A stretch of 64,000 nt of DNA from Microbacterium sp. MYb66 (GCF_002979435.1 NZ_PCOV01000001.1:186001-250000), one strand, 5' to 3'. Positions 15,991 through 25,656 are shown, counted from the first letter of the stretch. The notes: generated from the sequence alone by a model not told the origin. A program made the numbers and translations.

Positions 15991-18900
15991 ATGCCAGCCC
16001 GAGTTCACGCCATCATCGTCGCGCGCCCCGGATCCTCTTCCCGCGCGCAGCTCCTCCGCACTCTCGAAGCCGTGCGTTCTCAGACCGCACCCGCGGCGGC
16101 GGTGACACTCGTCATGTGCGGCGATGCGTCGTCCGTGCGCGAGAGCGAGGCGGTCGCGGCCGCCGTCGAAGGGATCATCGAGGCTCGCTCGACGACGTCG
16201 TTCGCCGAGGCCGTCGAGCTCGCCAGGCCTCGGGTGCTCGAGGGCTCCGCCATCTGGCTGCTGGCTCAGGACACGGCCCCGCATCCTCGGGCGCTGGAGC
16301 GTCTGCGGGGCACGCTGGAGCGCTCGCCCTCCGCGGCGATCATCGCCCCCAAGCTCGTCGCGACCGACAACGAGCGGGAGATCGTCTCCCTCGGCGTCAG
16401 CATGACCGCGCTCGGTCGCTCGGTCGAGCTCGCGGCCGGCGAACTCGATCAGGGACAGCACGACCGCACGGACGATGCACTCGGATCGGACGTACGCGGC
16501 ATCCTCATCCGCGGTGAGGTCCGCGACGCCCTGCGTCCGGACCCCGCCCTCGCCGGAGCCGACGAGGGCCTCGATCTCGGCGTGCGGGCCCGTCTGGGGG
16601 GAGGGCGAGTCGTGCTCGCTCCGACTGCCCGGATCTCCGCTGCTCCGGGCGGCCCCGCCGCGCTGCCGTCCGGCAGACTGCGCCGCGCCTACGTCACCCG
16701 CCTCGCCCAGCTGCACCGACGCCTGGCCTACGCCCCTGCTGCGGCGGTGCCGTTGCACTGGCTCAGTCTCCTTCCTCTCGCCCTTTGGCGGTCCATCACC
16801 CACCTCATCGGCAAACGGCCGGAGGCGGTGCTGCCGGAGTGGGGAGCCGCTCTCACCGCGATGTTCCGCTTCGGTGCGATCGCGCGGTCGCGCGCACGGA
16901 TCCGCGCCTTCCGCTCCTCCTCGTGGGCGAGCATCGCGCCGTTGCGCGTGACCTCGTCGGCCCTGCGGCGGCGCTTGGACGACGGACACGGCAGCGAAGG
17001 GGGTGCGGTCAGCGAACTGCGCTTCTTCTCCGGCGGAGGGGCCTGGGCGGTTCTCGCCGCACTCGTCGTCAGCATCGCGTCCTTCACGACGCTGCTGGCC
17101 TGGCCGGCGATCGGCGGCGGGGGACTCCTGCCCCTGCGGCAGACGGTCGCCGCGCTCTGGAGCGACGCGGCCTGGGGCATGCGCGGCATCGCCGTCGATC
17201 TCGTCGGGCCGGCAGACCCGTTCGCGGCTGTCGTCGCCATCCTCGGCACCCTGTGGCCGGCTGGCCCCTCGTTCGCCATGGTGCTGCTGTGGATCCTCGC
17301 GCTCCCGCTCGCGGTCCTCGGGGGATGGTTCGCCGCCACCCGGGTGACCGATCGCGAGGGCCTGCGGATCTTCGCGGGCGTCGCGTGGGCGCTCGCTCCC
17401 ACCTTCCTCACCGCGCTCGTCGACGGACGTCCGACGGCGGTGCTCGTGCACCTCCTTCTTCCCTGGCTCTTCCAGGCCGCTGTCGTCGCGCATCGATCTT
17501 GGGGTGCGGCCGGCAGCGCCTCGCTGCTGCTCGCGGCCGTCATCGCCTGCGCACCTTCGCTCGCACCCGCCCTCGCGCTGCTGTGGGTCGTCGCGCTGGG
17601 AATCGTGCTCGGGACCGCCCAGTTCCGAGGCGCGGGTCGCTTGCTGTGGCTGCCCGTGCCGACGATCGCCCTGTTCGCGCCGCTCGTGTTCTGGCAGCTC
17701 GCGCACGGCAGTCCCCTGGCGCTCCTGGGAGACCCTGGCATGATCTGGGCGGGTCCACAGGCCGCGGCGGATGCCGCCGGGCGGCTCGCGCTCGCGACCG
17801 GTTTCCCGACGATCGATCTCGCAGGCTGGATGACGTTCGTCCCGGAACCCATCGGAGCCTGGGCCCCGATCCTCTGCGCACCGATCGCCGTGCTGGCTCT
17901 CGGAGCGGCGGTCGCGCCGCGGTGGCGCGCGGGGCTCACCCTTCTCGTCGTCGCGCTGGCCGGCGTGGCGACGGCGTTCCTCGCGGTCGGCATCACGGTG
18001 AGCTTCGCGCAGGGGACCCCGGTGCCGATCTGGCCCGGCGCCGGTCTCAGCCTGGCGTGGGTCGGCGTGCTGGGGGCAGCCCTCGTCACTCTGGACACCG
18101 CGCTCACGCTCCCGCGTCTGAGGATCTTCGCCGCCGTGACCGCGGCCTCGGCCCTCGCGATCTGTGCTGTTCCCGCTCTCACCGCCTTCCACGCCGGTCG
18201 TTCCGTCGTCACGAACGGCCCCGAATCGACCTTGCCGGCCTATGTCGCCGCGCAGGCCGCCGGAGACCGGCCGATCGCGACCCTCGTTCTCACACCGCAG
18301 AACGACGGTGGCCTCGCCGTCGAGGTGGCGTGGGGTGCCAGCGAGACTCTCGGCTCCCAGTCGACCATGATCTCCACGGCCGTGGAACCTCGGGGCGCGG
18401 ACATCTCGACGCTCGCGGTCGACCTGCTGTCCGCCCGTGAGTTCGATGCACCGGGTGAGCTGGCCGAGGAAGGCATCAGCTACGTGCTCGTCGCCCAGGT
18501 GGCCGACGAGGGCGACAAGGCTCGGACTCTGCGCACCGCGGCGGTGGCATCGATCGACCAGCGTCCCGGACTCGTGCATGCCGGAACGACGGATCGCGGT
18601 GTCCTCTGGCGTCTGGAGGCCGATGTCGCGGACCCGTCACCGCTGACCGCCGCGCAGCAGGGCACCGCACGCCTCGTGATCACTCTGCAGCTGATGGCGA
18701 TCCTCGCGGCCCTTCTGCTCTCGATCCCGACGCGCGCCTCTCGTCGCGCAGCGCGCGCGCAGTCCCGCATCGTCGGCCGCGTGCCCGAAGAGCCGCTCGT
18801 CCTCCCGCGGCATGCGGAGGACGTGGAGATCATCGAGGACCAGCCAGTCGGCGCGATCGAGGATCCTCAGGATTCTCCGACGCTGAACGACGAGGCCCTG

Positions 18901-19017
18901 GCGCCCATCGCCGAGCCTTCGCCTCCGGACGACGACTCGCTCGGATCGAGCGACGAGCGCTCTTCGTCGGACGCTGACGACCGGCCGACGAAGCCGGCAA
19001 CGGAGGAGGACCGATGA
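15991..19017 (+). CDS. Large membrane glycosyltransferase, family 2 N-terminal domain
   Basis: This 1008-aa protein has an N-terminal GT2-like domain (about residues 1-250; HAIIVARPGSSSRAQLLRTL at the start, SAIWLLAQDTAPHP at the position of the acidic metal site). About ten or more transmembrane helices follow between residues 350 and 720, then an outer domain, a further helix near 900 and an acidic Ser/Asp/Glu tail. The metal motif looks weak (QDT rather than DXD), so catalysis is uncertain. The gene overlaps the next one as ATGA. The pairing with a DUF5719 protein beside whiB2 is common in actinobacteria, but the glycan made is unknown. Confidence 0.8.
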   Translation: MPARVHAIIVARPGSSSRAQLLRTLEAVRSQTAPAAAVTLVMCGDASSVRESEAVAAAVEGIIEARSTTSFAEAVELARPRVLEGSAIWLLAQDTAPHPRALERLRGTLERSPSAAIIAPKLVATDNEREIVSLGVSMTALGRSVELAAGELDQGQHDRTDDALGSDVRGILIRGEVRDALRPDPALAGADEGLDLGVRARLGGGRVVLAPTARISAAPGGPAALPSGRLRRAYVTRLAQLHRRLAYAPAAAVPLHWLSLLPLALWRSITHLIGKRPEAVLPEWGAALTAMFRFGAIARSRARIRAFRSSSWASIAPLRVTSSALRRRLDDGHGSEGGAVSELRFFSGGGAWAVLAALVVSIASFTTLLAWPAIGGGGLLPLRQTVAALWSDAAWGMRGIAVDLVGPADPFAAVVAILGTLWPAGPSFAMVLLWILALPLAVLGGWFAATRVTDREGLRIFAGVAWALAPTFLTALVDGRPTAVLVHLLLPWLFQAAVVAHRSWGAAGSASLLLAAVIACAPSLAPALALLWVVALGIVLGTAQFRGAGRLLWLPVPTIALFAPLVFWQLAHGSPLALLGDPGMIWAGPQAAADAAGRLALATGFPTIDLAGWMTFVPEPIGAWAPILCAPIAVLALGAAVAPRWRAGLTLLVVALAGVATAFLAVGITVSFAQGTPVPIWPGAGLSLAWVGVLGAALVTLDTALTLPRLRIFAAVTAASALAICAVPALTAFHAGRSVVTNGPESTLPAYVAAQAAGDRPIATLVLTPQNDGGLAVEVAWGASETLGSQSTMISTAVEPRGADISTLAVDLLSAREFDAPGELAEEGISYVLVAQVADEGDKARTLRTAAVASIDQRPGLVHAGTTDRGVLWRLEADVADPSPLTAAQQGTARLVITLQLMAILAALLLSIPTRASRRAARAQSRIVGRVPEEPLVLPRHAEDVEIIEDQPVGAIEDPQDSPTLNDEALAPIAEPSPPDDDSLGSSDERSSSDADDRPTKPATEEDR

Positions 19018-20396
19018 GTGGGACACGTGCATTCCGGGTCGCCGCCACCGGAGCCCGCGTCGTGACAGGTGTCGTCGTGGCCGCCGCGTGCGTGCTCGGC
19101 GTGGCGACGGCCGTGCATGCTCCGTGGCCCGTCGTCCGGCACGATCCAGCCCAGGTCGACGTCACTCCGCTCCCCGGTGACAGCGTGCTCGTCTGCAACG
19201 GAGATCTCCGTGCGCTCGGACGCGACTCGTCTGCCCCGTTGGACATTCGCTCCGCCGGATCCCCGAGTCTGACCACCGGCGGCACTTCGGGAGACCCCGC
19301 ATCCGAGGGCCTGGCGGCGCCGGAGCTCGAAGACGGCGGCGAGGCCCAGGTTCTCACGGGAGCAGTCGAAGGACGCTCGGCGCCGTTGATCGCGGGCGCC
19401 GAGTCCCTCACGATCTCGGCCGACGACCTCGCGGGTTACGCCGCTCTGCCGTGCGGTGTGCCTCGGCTGGAATCGTGGCTGGTCGGCGGGAGCATCGAGA
19501 CCGGGACCGAGGACATCGTCATCCTCACGAACGCGGCCGAGGTCCCCTCGACCGTCACTCTCTCGGTCTACGGAACCACTCGGAGCACCCGGACGGTCGT
19601 CGTCGCGCCGCGGACGCAGGTCGCGCTTCCGCTCGCATCCTTCGCCACCGGCGACGACGAACCCGTCGTCAAGGTGAACGCCACGGGCGCGCCGATCAGG
19701 GCCGTCCTCCAGTCCTCGCTCGTGCGCGTGCTCGATCCGGCGGGTATCGACCTGCAGGACACGGTCCCGGGCCCGCAGCAGCGGTTCGTGATCACCGGAG
19801 TGCAGGCGTTCGCCTCCGCCGGTGACGATGCGGAGATGGCCGTCCTGCGACTGCTCTCGCCGGGGGCCGACGCCCGGGTGAATGTGCGGGTGCAGGCTGA
19901 GGGCTCGTCCGAGACGGTCGACGAGTTCACCGTCCCCCTCGACGCCGACCTCCCGGCCCAGGTGTCGCTCAGTGGCCTCGAGCCCGGTCAGTACACGGTG
20001 GAGGTAGAAGCGGACACCCCTCTCCTCGCGGCGGTCCGGCAACAGGACGGATTCGGGCTCGACTCCGACTTCGCCTGGGTGACGCCTGCGCCGGAGGTCG
20101 ATGCCGACGTGGTGTTCGCGGTGCCGTCAGGTCCCGGTCCTCGGCTTCAGATCGCCAACACCTCGGATGAGGACGCGACGGTCACGCTCGAGTCGCTCGA
20201 CGGCGGCCGACCGCAGGAGATCGTGGTCCCCGCGGGGGAGACGGCAGGAGTCGACGTCGAGTCCCGGACGACCTACCGGATGCGGACGACCGCCCCCGTG
20301 CATGCTGCCGTGACGCTCACCGCGCCGGGCGCGCTCGCTGTGTTCCCGGTGCAGGCGAGCGCCGGGGTCGAGAGGTCCATCACGGTCTACCCCTGA
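19014..20396 (+). CDS. DUF5719-family exported protein
   Basis: This 460-aa protein has a single N-terminal hydrophobic helix (VVTGVVVAAACVLGVATAV) acting as signal or anchor. The rest is a beta-rich extracytoplasmic domain rich in Thr, Val and Asp with repeated Ig-like strands (for example SLSVYGTTRSTRTVVVAP). No catalytic residues are evident. Start and stop overlap with the membrane glycosyltransferase, so the two probably act together at the cell surface. The name rests on family resemblance and position; the biochemical role is unknown. Confidence 0.75.
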   Translation: MSGTRAFRVAATGARVVTGVVVAAACVLGVATAVHAPWPVVRHDPAQVDVTPLPGDSVLVCNGDLRALGRDSSAPLDIRSAGSPSLTTGGTSGDPASEGLAAPELEDGGEAQVLTGAVEGRSAPLIAGAESLTISADDLAGYAALPCGVPRLESWLVGGSIETGTEDIVILTNAAEVPSTVTLSVYGTTRSTRTVVVAPRTQVALPLASFATGDDEPVVKVNATGAPIRAVLQSSLVRVLDPAGIDLQDTVPGPQQRFVITGVQAFASAGDDAEMAVLRLLSPGADARVNVRVQAEGSSETVDEFTVPLDADLPAQVSLSGLEPGQYTVEVEADTPLLAAVRQQDGFGLDSDFAWVTPAPEVDADVVFAVPSGPGPRLQIANTSDEDATVTLESLDGGRPQEIVVPAGETAGVDVESRTTYRMRTTAPVHAAVTLTAPGALAVFPVQASAGVERSITVYP

Positions 20397-20441
20397 CGAC
20401 TCGCGGCATCCCGAACGGACGCAGATCAGCGGGTTCGACGG

Positions 20442-20876
20442 TCAGTGATCGTGATCGTGGCCCAGATCCCAGGGCTCGCGGCCGACATACTCGGCGGCGG
20501 CGCGGAACACGGCGCTTTCGATCGCCATCCGACGATGCGCGACATCGTCGTGGCCCGGGGGCAGCAGCCGCTCGATGGGCAGGCGGAACAGCACGATGCG
20601 CTTGTTCTCCCTGTCGAGGTACCAGCGAGGGACGTGCTCCGTGGCATCGAATCCGGGGATCGCGCCGATCTCGAACCGGACCTCCTGCAGCTCCGGCCAG
20701 GTTCCGCGGAGGAACTCGACAGCGGTGCCGACCGTGAGGTCGAATCTGTCGAGACGACCGTCGAGCGGAGCCAGCGGTGGGCGCACGACCTCGCTGCGAC
20801 CGAGTCGACCGTGTCGGCCGTGCCGTGCACCCCGGCGAGGGGCTGCGGAGGCAGGAGCGGAACGGCGACGAGGCAT
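20442..20876 (-). CDS. Zincin_1 (metallopeptidase-like) family protein without an evident zinc motif
   Basis: This 144-aa protein resembles the actinobacterial metallopeptidase-like family of Rv3259. A basic, Arg-rich N terminus of about 30 residues precedes conserved DGRLDRFDLTVG, EVRFEIGAIPG and KRIVLFRLPIERL. In the C-terminal helix where relatives carry a His-Glu pair, this protein reads IESAVFRAAAEYVG, so the zinc ligands appear to be missing. The tail is His-rich (GHDHDH). It is probably not an active peptidase, although the tail could bind metal. Position between DUF5719 and DUF3499 agrees with the assignment. Confidence 0.75.
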   Translation of the reverse strand: MPRRRSAPASAAPRRGARHGRHGRLGRSEVVRPPLAPLDGRLDRFDLTVGTAVEFLRGTWPELQEVRFEIGAIPGFDATEHVPRWYLDRENKRIVLFRLPIERLLPPGHDDVAHRRMAIESAVFRAAAEYVGREPWDLGHDHDH

Positions 20877-20882
20877 GTCGAA

Positions 20883-20888
20883 AGTCTA
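20883..20888 (-). promoter_or_regulatory. -10 box (TAGACT) of the Zincin_1 gene
   Basis: The minus-strand TAGACT ends 6 bases before the ATG at 20876. Confidence 0.5.
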
Positions 20889-20941
20889 GGCGGTGCGTGG
20901 CTCGCGCGGCGCGGCATGCGAGGGTGCGGACCGTGGGGTCG

Positions 20942-20947
20942 TACGCT
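20942..20947 (+). promoter_or_regulatory. -10 box (TACGCT) of the DUF3499 gene
   Basis: TACGCT ends 7 bases before the ATG at 20955. It supports this short start over the much longer open frame that runs upstream across the Zincin_1 gene. Confidence 0.55.
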
Positions 20948-20954
20948 GGCGGAG

Positions 20955-21161
20955 ATGGACGGACGACTGTGCTCGAAGGTCGGCTGCGCGCGAGAAGCCG
21001 TGGCCACCCTCACCTACGACTACGGCGATCAGATGGCCGCTCTCGGCCCGCTCGGCGCCGCGAACGACCCGCAGGCGCATGACCTGTGCTCGCCGCACGC
21101 GGACCGACTCTCGGTTCCGGCAGGCTGGCTCGTCGTTCGTCATGAGGCACTTCGGGCCTGA
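20955..21161 (+). CDS. DUF3499-family small protein
   Basis: This 68-aa protein matches the core of DUF3499: LCSKVGCAREAVATLTYDYG with a CxxxxC pair, then HDLCSPHADRLSVPAGWLVV with a Cys and two His, which could form a zinc site. Relatives in other actinobacteria are often longer at the C terminus. The function is unknown. It neighbours the Zincin_1 gene as in mycobacteria (Rv3258c/Rv3259 from memory). Confidence 0.82.
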   Translation: MDGRLCSKVGCAREAVATLTYDYGDQMAALGPLGAANDPQAHDLCSPHADRLSVPAGWLVVRHEALRA

Positions 21162-21216
21162 GAGCGTTTGGTCCGACACGCGGTGGCATCCGCCCGGCGA
21201 GAAATCGAACTCTGGA

Positions 21217-21222
21217 TACGCT
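21217..21222 (+). promoter_or_regulatory. -10 box (TACGCT) of the MacAB-like operon
   Basis: TACGCT 41 bases before the GTG at 21264 would give a leader of about 35 bases containing a GGAAAGG ribosome site, unlike the leaderless genes around it. No good -35 is seen. Confidence 0.4.
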
Positions 21223-21263
21223 GACCGCAGGCGTGCCAGGGCGGCGCTGCCGGAAAGGCACTC

Positions 21264-22190
21264 GTGATCGTCTGGCGTCGCTGGATCTTCCCCCTGCTTC
21301 TCGTGCTGGTCTTCGGTGCCTGCGCTGCGGCGCTGGTCAAGATCGCCTTCTTTCCTGACCGCGCGGAGAGCGTCGTCAGCCCCGAGGCGGGGATCACCGA
21401 TCCCGTGGTCGTGGTCGAGCGCGGCTCGGTCGTGAACGCCCTCAGCCTGAGCGGCAACGTGGCGCGAGACGAGATCTACGGCGTGCGCAGCGAGCTCAAC
21501 GGCACGGTCACCGCGGTGCACGTGGGCGAGGGGGCGGCTGTCGTCGCCGGGCAGAAGCTCTTCACGGTGCGCCAGGAAGATCCGCGCAAGGACATCGACG
21601 TGCTCGCGCCCGAGGCGGGCGACGTGTCCGAGATCTCTCTCGTCAAGGGGCAGTCGACGTCGGTGGGCACCGAGACATACAAGCTCACCCCGGCCCGGTA
21701 CCACCTGCTCGCGACCGTGGACCCCGTGCAACTGTATCGGCTCGTCAACGCTCCGACCGAGGCGACCGTCACCATCACCGGCGGCCCCGCACCGTTCGCG
21801 TGCACCGGGGTGGGAGTCCAGGTGACCGCGGAAGGAACAGCGAACGTGCGCTGTGCCATTCCGGCCGATCAGACCGTCTTCGCCGGGCTTCCCGCGACGA
21901 TGGACCTCGCCCTCGGCCAAGTCGACGACGCGCTCGTGGTCCCGGTCACCGCCGTCCAGGGCGGTGCGGGCTCCGGGAACGTCTGGGTCGACGCCGGCGA
22001 CGGCTCCGATCCCGAGGAGCGGGCGGTGAAGCTCGGAGTCAACGACGGGGTCATGGTCGAGGTCACGGAAGGCCTGGCCGAAGGCGACAGCATCCGTCAG
22101 TTCGTGCCCGGGTTCGTCGCCCCCGTCGAGGAGTTCTGCTACGAGGTGTCCCCGGGCGTGGAACAGTGTGACAGCGGGATGAACTGGTGA
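21264..22190 (+). CDS. Membrane-fusion/adaptor subunit of a MacAB-like ABC system
   Basis: This 308-aa protein has one N-terminal transmembrane helix (WIFPLLLVLVFGACAAALV). An HlyD/MacA-like body follows: VVERGSVVNALSLSGNV, a short lipoyl-like hairpin around VHVGEGAAVVAGQKLF and a C-terminal beta domain (ALVVPVTAVQG, VEVTEGLAEGD). The long coiled-coil arm of Gram-negative MacA is missing, as usual in Gram-positives. Translation is coupled to the ATPase gene by overlapping TGA/GTG. The transported compound is unknown. Confidence 0.82.
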   Translation: MIVWRRWIFPLLLVLVFGACAAALVKIAFFPDRAESVVSPEAGITDPVVVVERGSVVNALSLSGNVARDEIYGVRSELNGTVTAVHVGEGAAVVAGQKLFTVRQEDPRKDIDVLAPEAGDVSEISLVKGQSTSVGTETYKLTPARYHLLATVDPVQLYRLVNAPTEATVTITGGPAPFACTGVGVQVTAEGTANVRCAIPADQTVFAGLPATMDLALGQVDDALVVPVTAVQGGAGSGNVWVDAGDGSDPEERAVKLGVNDGVMVEVTEGLAEGDSIRQFVPGFVAPVEEFCYEVSPGVEQCDSGMNW

Positions 22191-22939
22191 GCCTCGTCGC
22201 GCTCGAGGACGTGTCCAAGAGCGTCCTGCTCGCCGACGACTCGCGGCTCGAGATCCTCCGCGGCATCACCCTCGACGTGGGTGCAGGAGACCACGTGTCG
22301 ATCGTGGGACGCTCGGGCTCGGGCAAGTCGACGCTGCTCAACATCCTCGGGATGCTCGATGCGCCGACATCCGGTTCCGTCTCCTTCGAGGGGCGCGAGG
22401 TGCGCCGCATGCGGTCGGGGCGCCTCGACCGCCTGCGCGGGGACAACGTGGGCTTCGTCTTCCAGCAGTTCAATCTGCTTCCGGGGCGGACCGCGCTCGA
22501 CAACGTCATGATGCCGCTCGGCCACGCCAAGGGGCGGATGTTCTGGAACCGGCGGCAGATCGCCGCCGACATGCTCGAGCGGGTGGGCCTGGGGCACCGG
22601 GTCGACCAGGTCGCCGACAAGCTCTCCGGTGGCGAGCAGCAGCGTGTCGCCATCGCGAGGGCCCTGGTCCGCAAGCCCGTCCTGATCCTCGCGGACGAGC
22701 CCACCGGCGCCCTCGACATCGACACCGGAGCATCCGTGATGTCGCTCCTCGACGAGGTCGCGACCGAGACCGACGCCGCGCTGGTCACGATCACCCACGA
22801 CCTCCACGTGGCCGCTCGGGCCCGCCGGCACTACCGCCTGGATGCGGGCCACCTGGAGACCGCCGACCTGAGCCGTGCCTTCGAGGCATCGACCCTCGCG
22901 GCATCCGTGCCGTCCGCGTCGACGGAGGTCGTCGCATGA
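22187..22939 (+). CDS. ABC transporter ATPase, MacB/LolD type
   Basis: This 250-aa ATPase has Walker A GRSGSGKSTLL, signature LSGGEQQRVAIARAL, Walker B LILADEPTGALD and a switch His in TITHDLHVAA. The FQQFNLLPGRTALDNVMMP stretch is typical of the MacB/LolD group that couples to FtsX-like permeases. The C terminus carries a 30-residue Ala/Ser/Thr-rich tail. Start and stop overlap with both neighbours, so all three proteins are probably made together. Confidence 0.93.
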   Translation: MSLVALEDVSKSVLLADDSRLEILRGITLDVGAGDHVSIVGRSGSGKSTLLNILGMLDAPTSGSVSFEGREVRRMRSGRLDRLRGDNVGFVFQQFNLLPGRTALDNVMMPLGHAKGRMFWNRRQIAADMLERVGLGHRVDQVADKLSGGEQQRVAIARALVRKPVLILADEPTGALDIDTGASVMSLLDEVATETDAALVTITHDLHVAARARRHYRLDAGHLETADLSRAFEASTLAASVPSASTEVVA

Positions 22940-24150
22940 CCGGATTCCTCGGCGCGCTCGCGGATGCGTGGGCGGAGATCCGCGTGCACAAGCTCCGCGT
23001 GCTGCTCAGCCTGATCGGGATCGCCGTCTCGGTCGGGGCGCTCACCGCCGTCGTCGCGATCTCGGAGTACCAGCGCCAGTTCCAGGCGGAGCAGTCCGAC
23101 CGGTGGGGCGGACGAGCGGCGACCGTCGTCGTCGCCGTCAGCAGCGAAGACGGAACGCCGGTCGATGCAGACGACTTCGACGCGCGCTTCACGCGTGTCT
23201 CCGAGCGGTTCGGGTTCAGCCACACGGCGCGCATCTCCCAGGGGCTGGTGCTGCAGGTGCAGCTGCCCGACGGCATCACCGATGTCCCCGCTCGTGTGAT
23301 GGACCCCGCCTTCTCGGAGATCCACCGCGAACGACTTCTGGAGGGGCGGTGGTTCCTCGACTCCGACATCGAGGCGATGGCGCCCCCGGTGGTGATCACC
23401 GAGGCGCTCTGGGACCGTCTCGGGCGGGTGCCGCTGAACCAGCATCCGACCGTGTCGTTCAGCGGCCCGGCGGGCGGCACGTATCAGGTGGTCGGTATCA
23501 CACCGCGCCAGGGGTTCGGCGACGAGGAGCTGCGCGTCGACCTGCTCTACGACGCCTATCGAGCGCGGGTCGATGCACTGCCGAAGGACGCGTGGACCCA
23601 GTACGAGATCTGGGTGGGAACCGATCAGGTCGACCAGATCGCCCCGGTGCTGGCGATGGATCTGCGAGCCGGGCTGCCTGAGGGGCAGACGATCATGGTG
23701 AACCGATCCGACTGGGCGGCGCAGCCCGGGGCGCTGGACGCGCAGGCCACCTTCGAGATGGTCACGGGCGGCATCGCCGCGCTCATCCTCGCCCTCGGCG
23801 CGCTCAGCCTCATCAACATCCAGCTGGTGGCGATGCGTCAGCGTGTACGGGAGATCGGAGTCCGACGAGCGTTCGGCGCGAGCTCGGGGCGAGTCTTCTT
23901 CTCGGTGTTCCTGGAGAGCCTCGTCGCCACGACCGTGGCCGGGGTGGTCGGGATCGCGATCGTCGTCGCGGTCCTGCGGTCGGAGTGGGTCGTCACCTCG
24001 ATGTTCTACGGCATCCAGGACATCCCGCCGTTCCCGATGCGGGCCGCGATCGTGGGGCTGATCGCCTCGGTGATCGTCGGCGCGGTGTCGGGATTCATCC
24101 CTGCCCTCGTCGCATTGCGGGTCAAGGTGATCGACGCGATCCGCTTCTGA
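22936..24150 (+). CDS. FtsX-like permease subunit of the MacAB-like ABC system
   Basis: This 404-aa permease has the MacB-type layout. The first membrane helix is at about residues 18-38 (VLLSLIGIAVSVGALTAV). A large extracytoplasmic domain follows to about residue 270, then three C-terminal helices with the FtsX signature MRQRVREIGVRRAFGASSG between the first two. Such systems act as mechanotransmitters or export peptides, lipids and antibiotics. No target, sensor kinase or resistance gene is adjacent. Confidence 0.9.
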   Translation: MTGFLGALADAWAEIRVHKLRVLLSLIGIAVSVGALTAVVAISEYQRQFQAEQSDRWGGRAATVVVAVSSEDGTPVDADDFDARFTRVSERFGFSHTARISQGLVLQVQLPDGITDVPARVMDPAFSEIHRERLLEGRWFLDSDIEAMAPPVVITEALWDRLGRVPLNQHPTVSFSGPAGGTYQVVGITPRQGFGDEELRVDLLYDAYRARVDALPKDAWTQYEIWVGTDQVDQIAPVLAMDLRAGLPEGQTIMVNRSDWAAQPGALDAQATFEMVTGGIAALILALGALSLINIQLVAMRQRVREIGVRRAFGASSGRVFFSVFLESLVATTVAGVVGIAIVVAVLRSEWVVTSMFYGIQDIPPFPMRAAIVGLIASVIVGAVSGFIPALVALRVKVIDAIRF

Positions 24151-24192
24151 CACAGGCGCGGGATCGGCGCGTCGGAGTGGAAGAATGTCAGG

Positions 24193-25638
24193 ATGCCTGA
24201 GCTCGAGTACCGCGTCGCCGATCTGTCCCTCGCCGAAGCCGGCCGTCACCAGCTGCGACTGGCGGAGAACGAGATGCCGGGGCTCATGGCGCTCCGAGAG
24301 GAGTTCGAAGCAGCCCAGCCGCTGAAGGGCGCGAGGATCGCGGGCTCGCTGCACATGACCGTGCAGACAGCGGTCCTCATCGAAACCCTCGTGGCGCTCG
24401 GCGCCGAGGTGCGGTGGGCGAGCTGCAACATCTTCTCCACGCAGGACGAGGCGGCCGCCGCCGTGGTGGTCGGACCCGAGGGCACGGTCGAGGCCCCTGC
24501 CGGTGTCCCGGTCTTCGCCTGGAAGGGCGAGACGCTCGAGGAGTACTGGGCGTGCACCGACCGCATCTTCGACTGGTCGTCGACGGGCTTCGACGGCCCG
24601 AACCTGATCCTCGACGACGGGGGCGACGCGACGCTGCTCGTGCACAAGGGCGTCGAGTTCGAGAAGGCCGGTGCCGTGCCCGCGGCGACGGCTGCCGACT
24701 CACACGAATACTCGATCATCCTCGATCTGCTCCGCACATCGCTCGCAGCATCGACCGATCGCTGGACGAAGCTCGCCGAAGGGCTGATCGGCGTGACCGA
24801 GGAGACCACGACCGGCGTGCACCGCCTCTACGAGCTCGCCGCCGCCGGAGACCTCCTCTTCCCGGCCATCAACGTCAACGACTCTGTGACCAAGAGCAAG
24901 TTCGACAACAAGTACGGCATCCGACACTCCCTCCCCGACGGGCTCAACCGCGCCACCGACGTGCTCATCGGCGGCAAGGTCGCCTTCGTCTGCGGCTACG
25001 GCGATGTCGGCAAGGGTGCGGCCGAGGCCCTGCGCGGTCAGGGTGCCCGCGTGATCGTGAGCGAGGTCGACCCGATCTGCGCGCTGCAGGCGGCCATGGA
25101 CGGCTTCCAGGTCGCCCGCCTGATCGATGTCGCCGCCGAGGTCGACATCGTGGTGACCGGCACAGGCAACCGCGACGTGGTCACGATCGAGCACCTTCAG
25201 GCGCTGAAGCACCTCGCCATCGTCGCCAACGTGGGCCATTTCGACAATGAGATCGACATGGCCGGCCTCGAGGCGCTGAACGGGGTGGAGAAGGTCGAGA
25301 TCAAGCCGCAGGTGCACGAATGGCGGATGCCGAGTGGTCGCAGCGTCCTGGTGCTCAGCGAAGGTCGTCTGATGAATCTCGGCAACGCCACCGGCCATCC
25401 GTCCTTCGTGATGAGCGCGTCCTTCACCAATCAGGTGCTGGCACAGCTCGAGCTGTACACGAACATCGCGGCATACCCCACCGGTGTGTACGTGCTCCCG
25501 AAGGCACTCGATGAGAAGGTCGCGCGCCTGCATCTCGACGCGCTGGGGGTGCGGCTGACCACTCTGACCGAGGAGCAGGCGGGATACATCGGAGTGCCGG
25601 TGGAGGGTCCGTACAAGCTCGAGCACTACCGCTACTGA
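24193..25638 (+). CDS. ahcY: Adenosylhomocysteinase
   Basis: This 481-aa cytosolic enzyme hydrolyses S-adenosylhomocysteine to adenosine and homocysteine. Key segments are [16 protein letters not shown] (substrate site), [16 protein letters not shown] with the catalytic Lys/Asp, the NAD-binding [11 protein letters not shown], and the C-terminal KLEHYRY whose Lys/Tyr reach the neighbouring subunit. Length suits the actinobacterial form with its extra insertion. AAGAAT ends 6 bases before the ATG, a weak match to the leaderless promoter pattern. In mycobacteria ahcY lies next to tmk-mtrA; here a membrane gene cluster separates them. Confidence 0.97.
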   Translation: MPELEYRVADLSLAEAGRHQLRLAENEMPGLMALREEFEAAQPLKGARIAGSLHMTVQTAVLIETLVALGAEVRWASCNIFSTQDEAAAAVVVGPEGTVEAPAGVPVFAWKGETLEEYWACTDRIFDWSSTGFDGPNLILDDGGDATLLVHKGVEFEKAGAVPAATAADSHEYSIILDLLRTSLAASTDRWTKLAEGLIGVTEETTTGVHRLYELAAAGDLLFPAINVNDSVTKSKFDNKYGIRHSLPDGLNRATDVLIGGKVAFVCGYGDVGKGAAEALRGQGARVIVSEVDPICALQAAMDGFQVARLIDVAAEVDIVVTGTGNRDVVTIEHLQALKHLAIVANVGHFDNEIDMAGLEALNGVEKVEIKPQVHEWRMPSGRSVLVLSEGRLMNLGNATGHPSFVMSASFTNQVLAQLELYTNIAAYPTGVYVLPKALDEKVARLHLDALGVRLTTLTEEQAGYIGVPVEGPYKLEHYRY

Positions 25639-25656
25639 GCTGCGCGCCGGCGGGGG

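Noticed and set aside
15574-18579. 1001-codon open frame on the minus strand opposite the large glycosyltransferase
   Set aside because: Its translation is a charged Arg/Gly/Asp-rich string without domains. The plus-strand gene has clear membrane helices and ATGA coupling to its neighbour. Such antisense frames are expected at this GC content.
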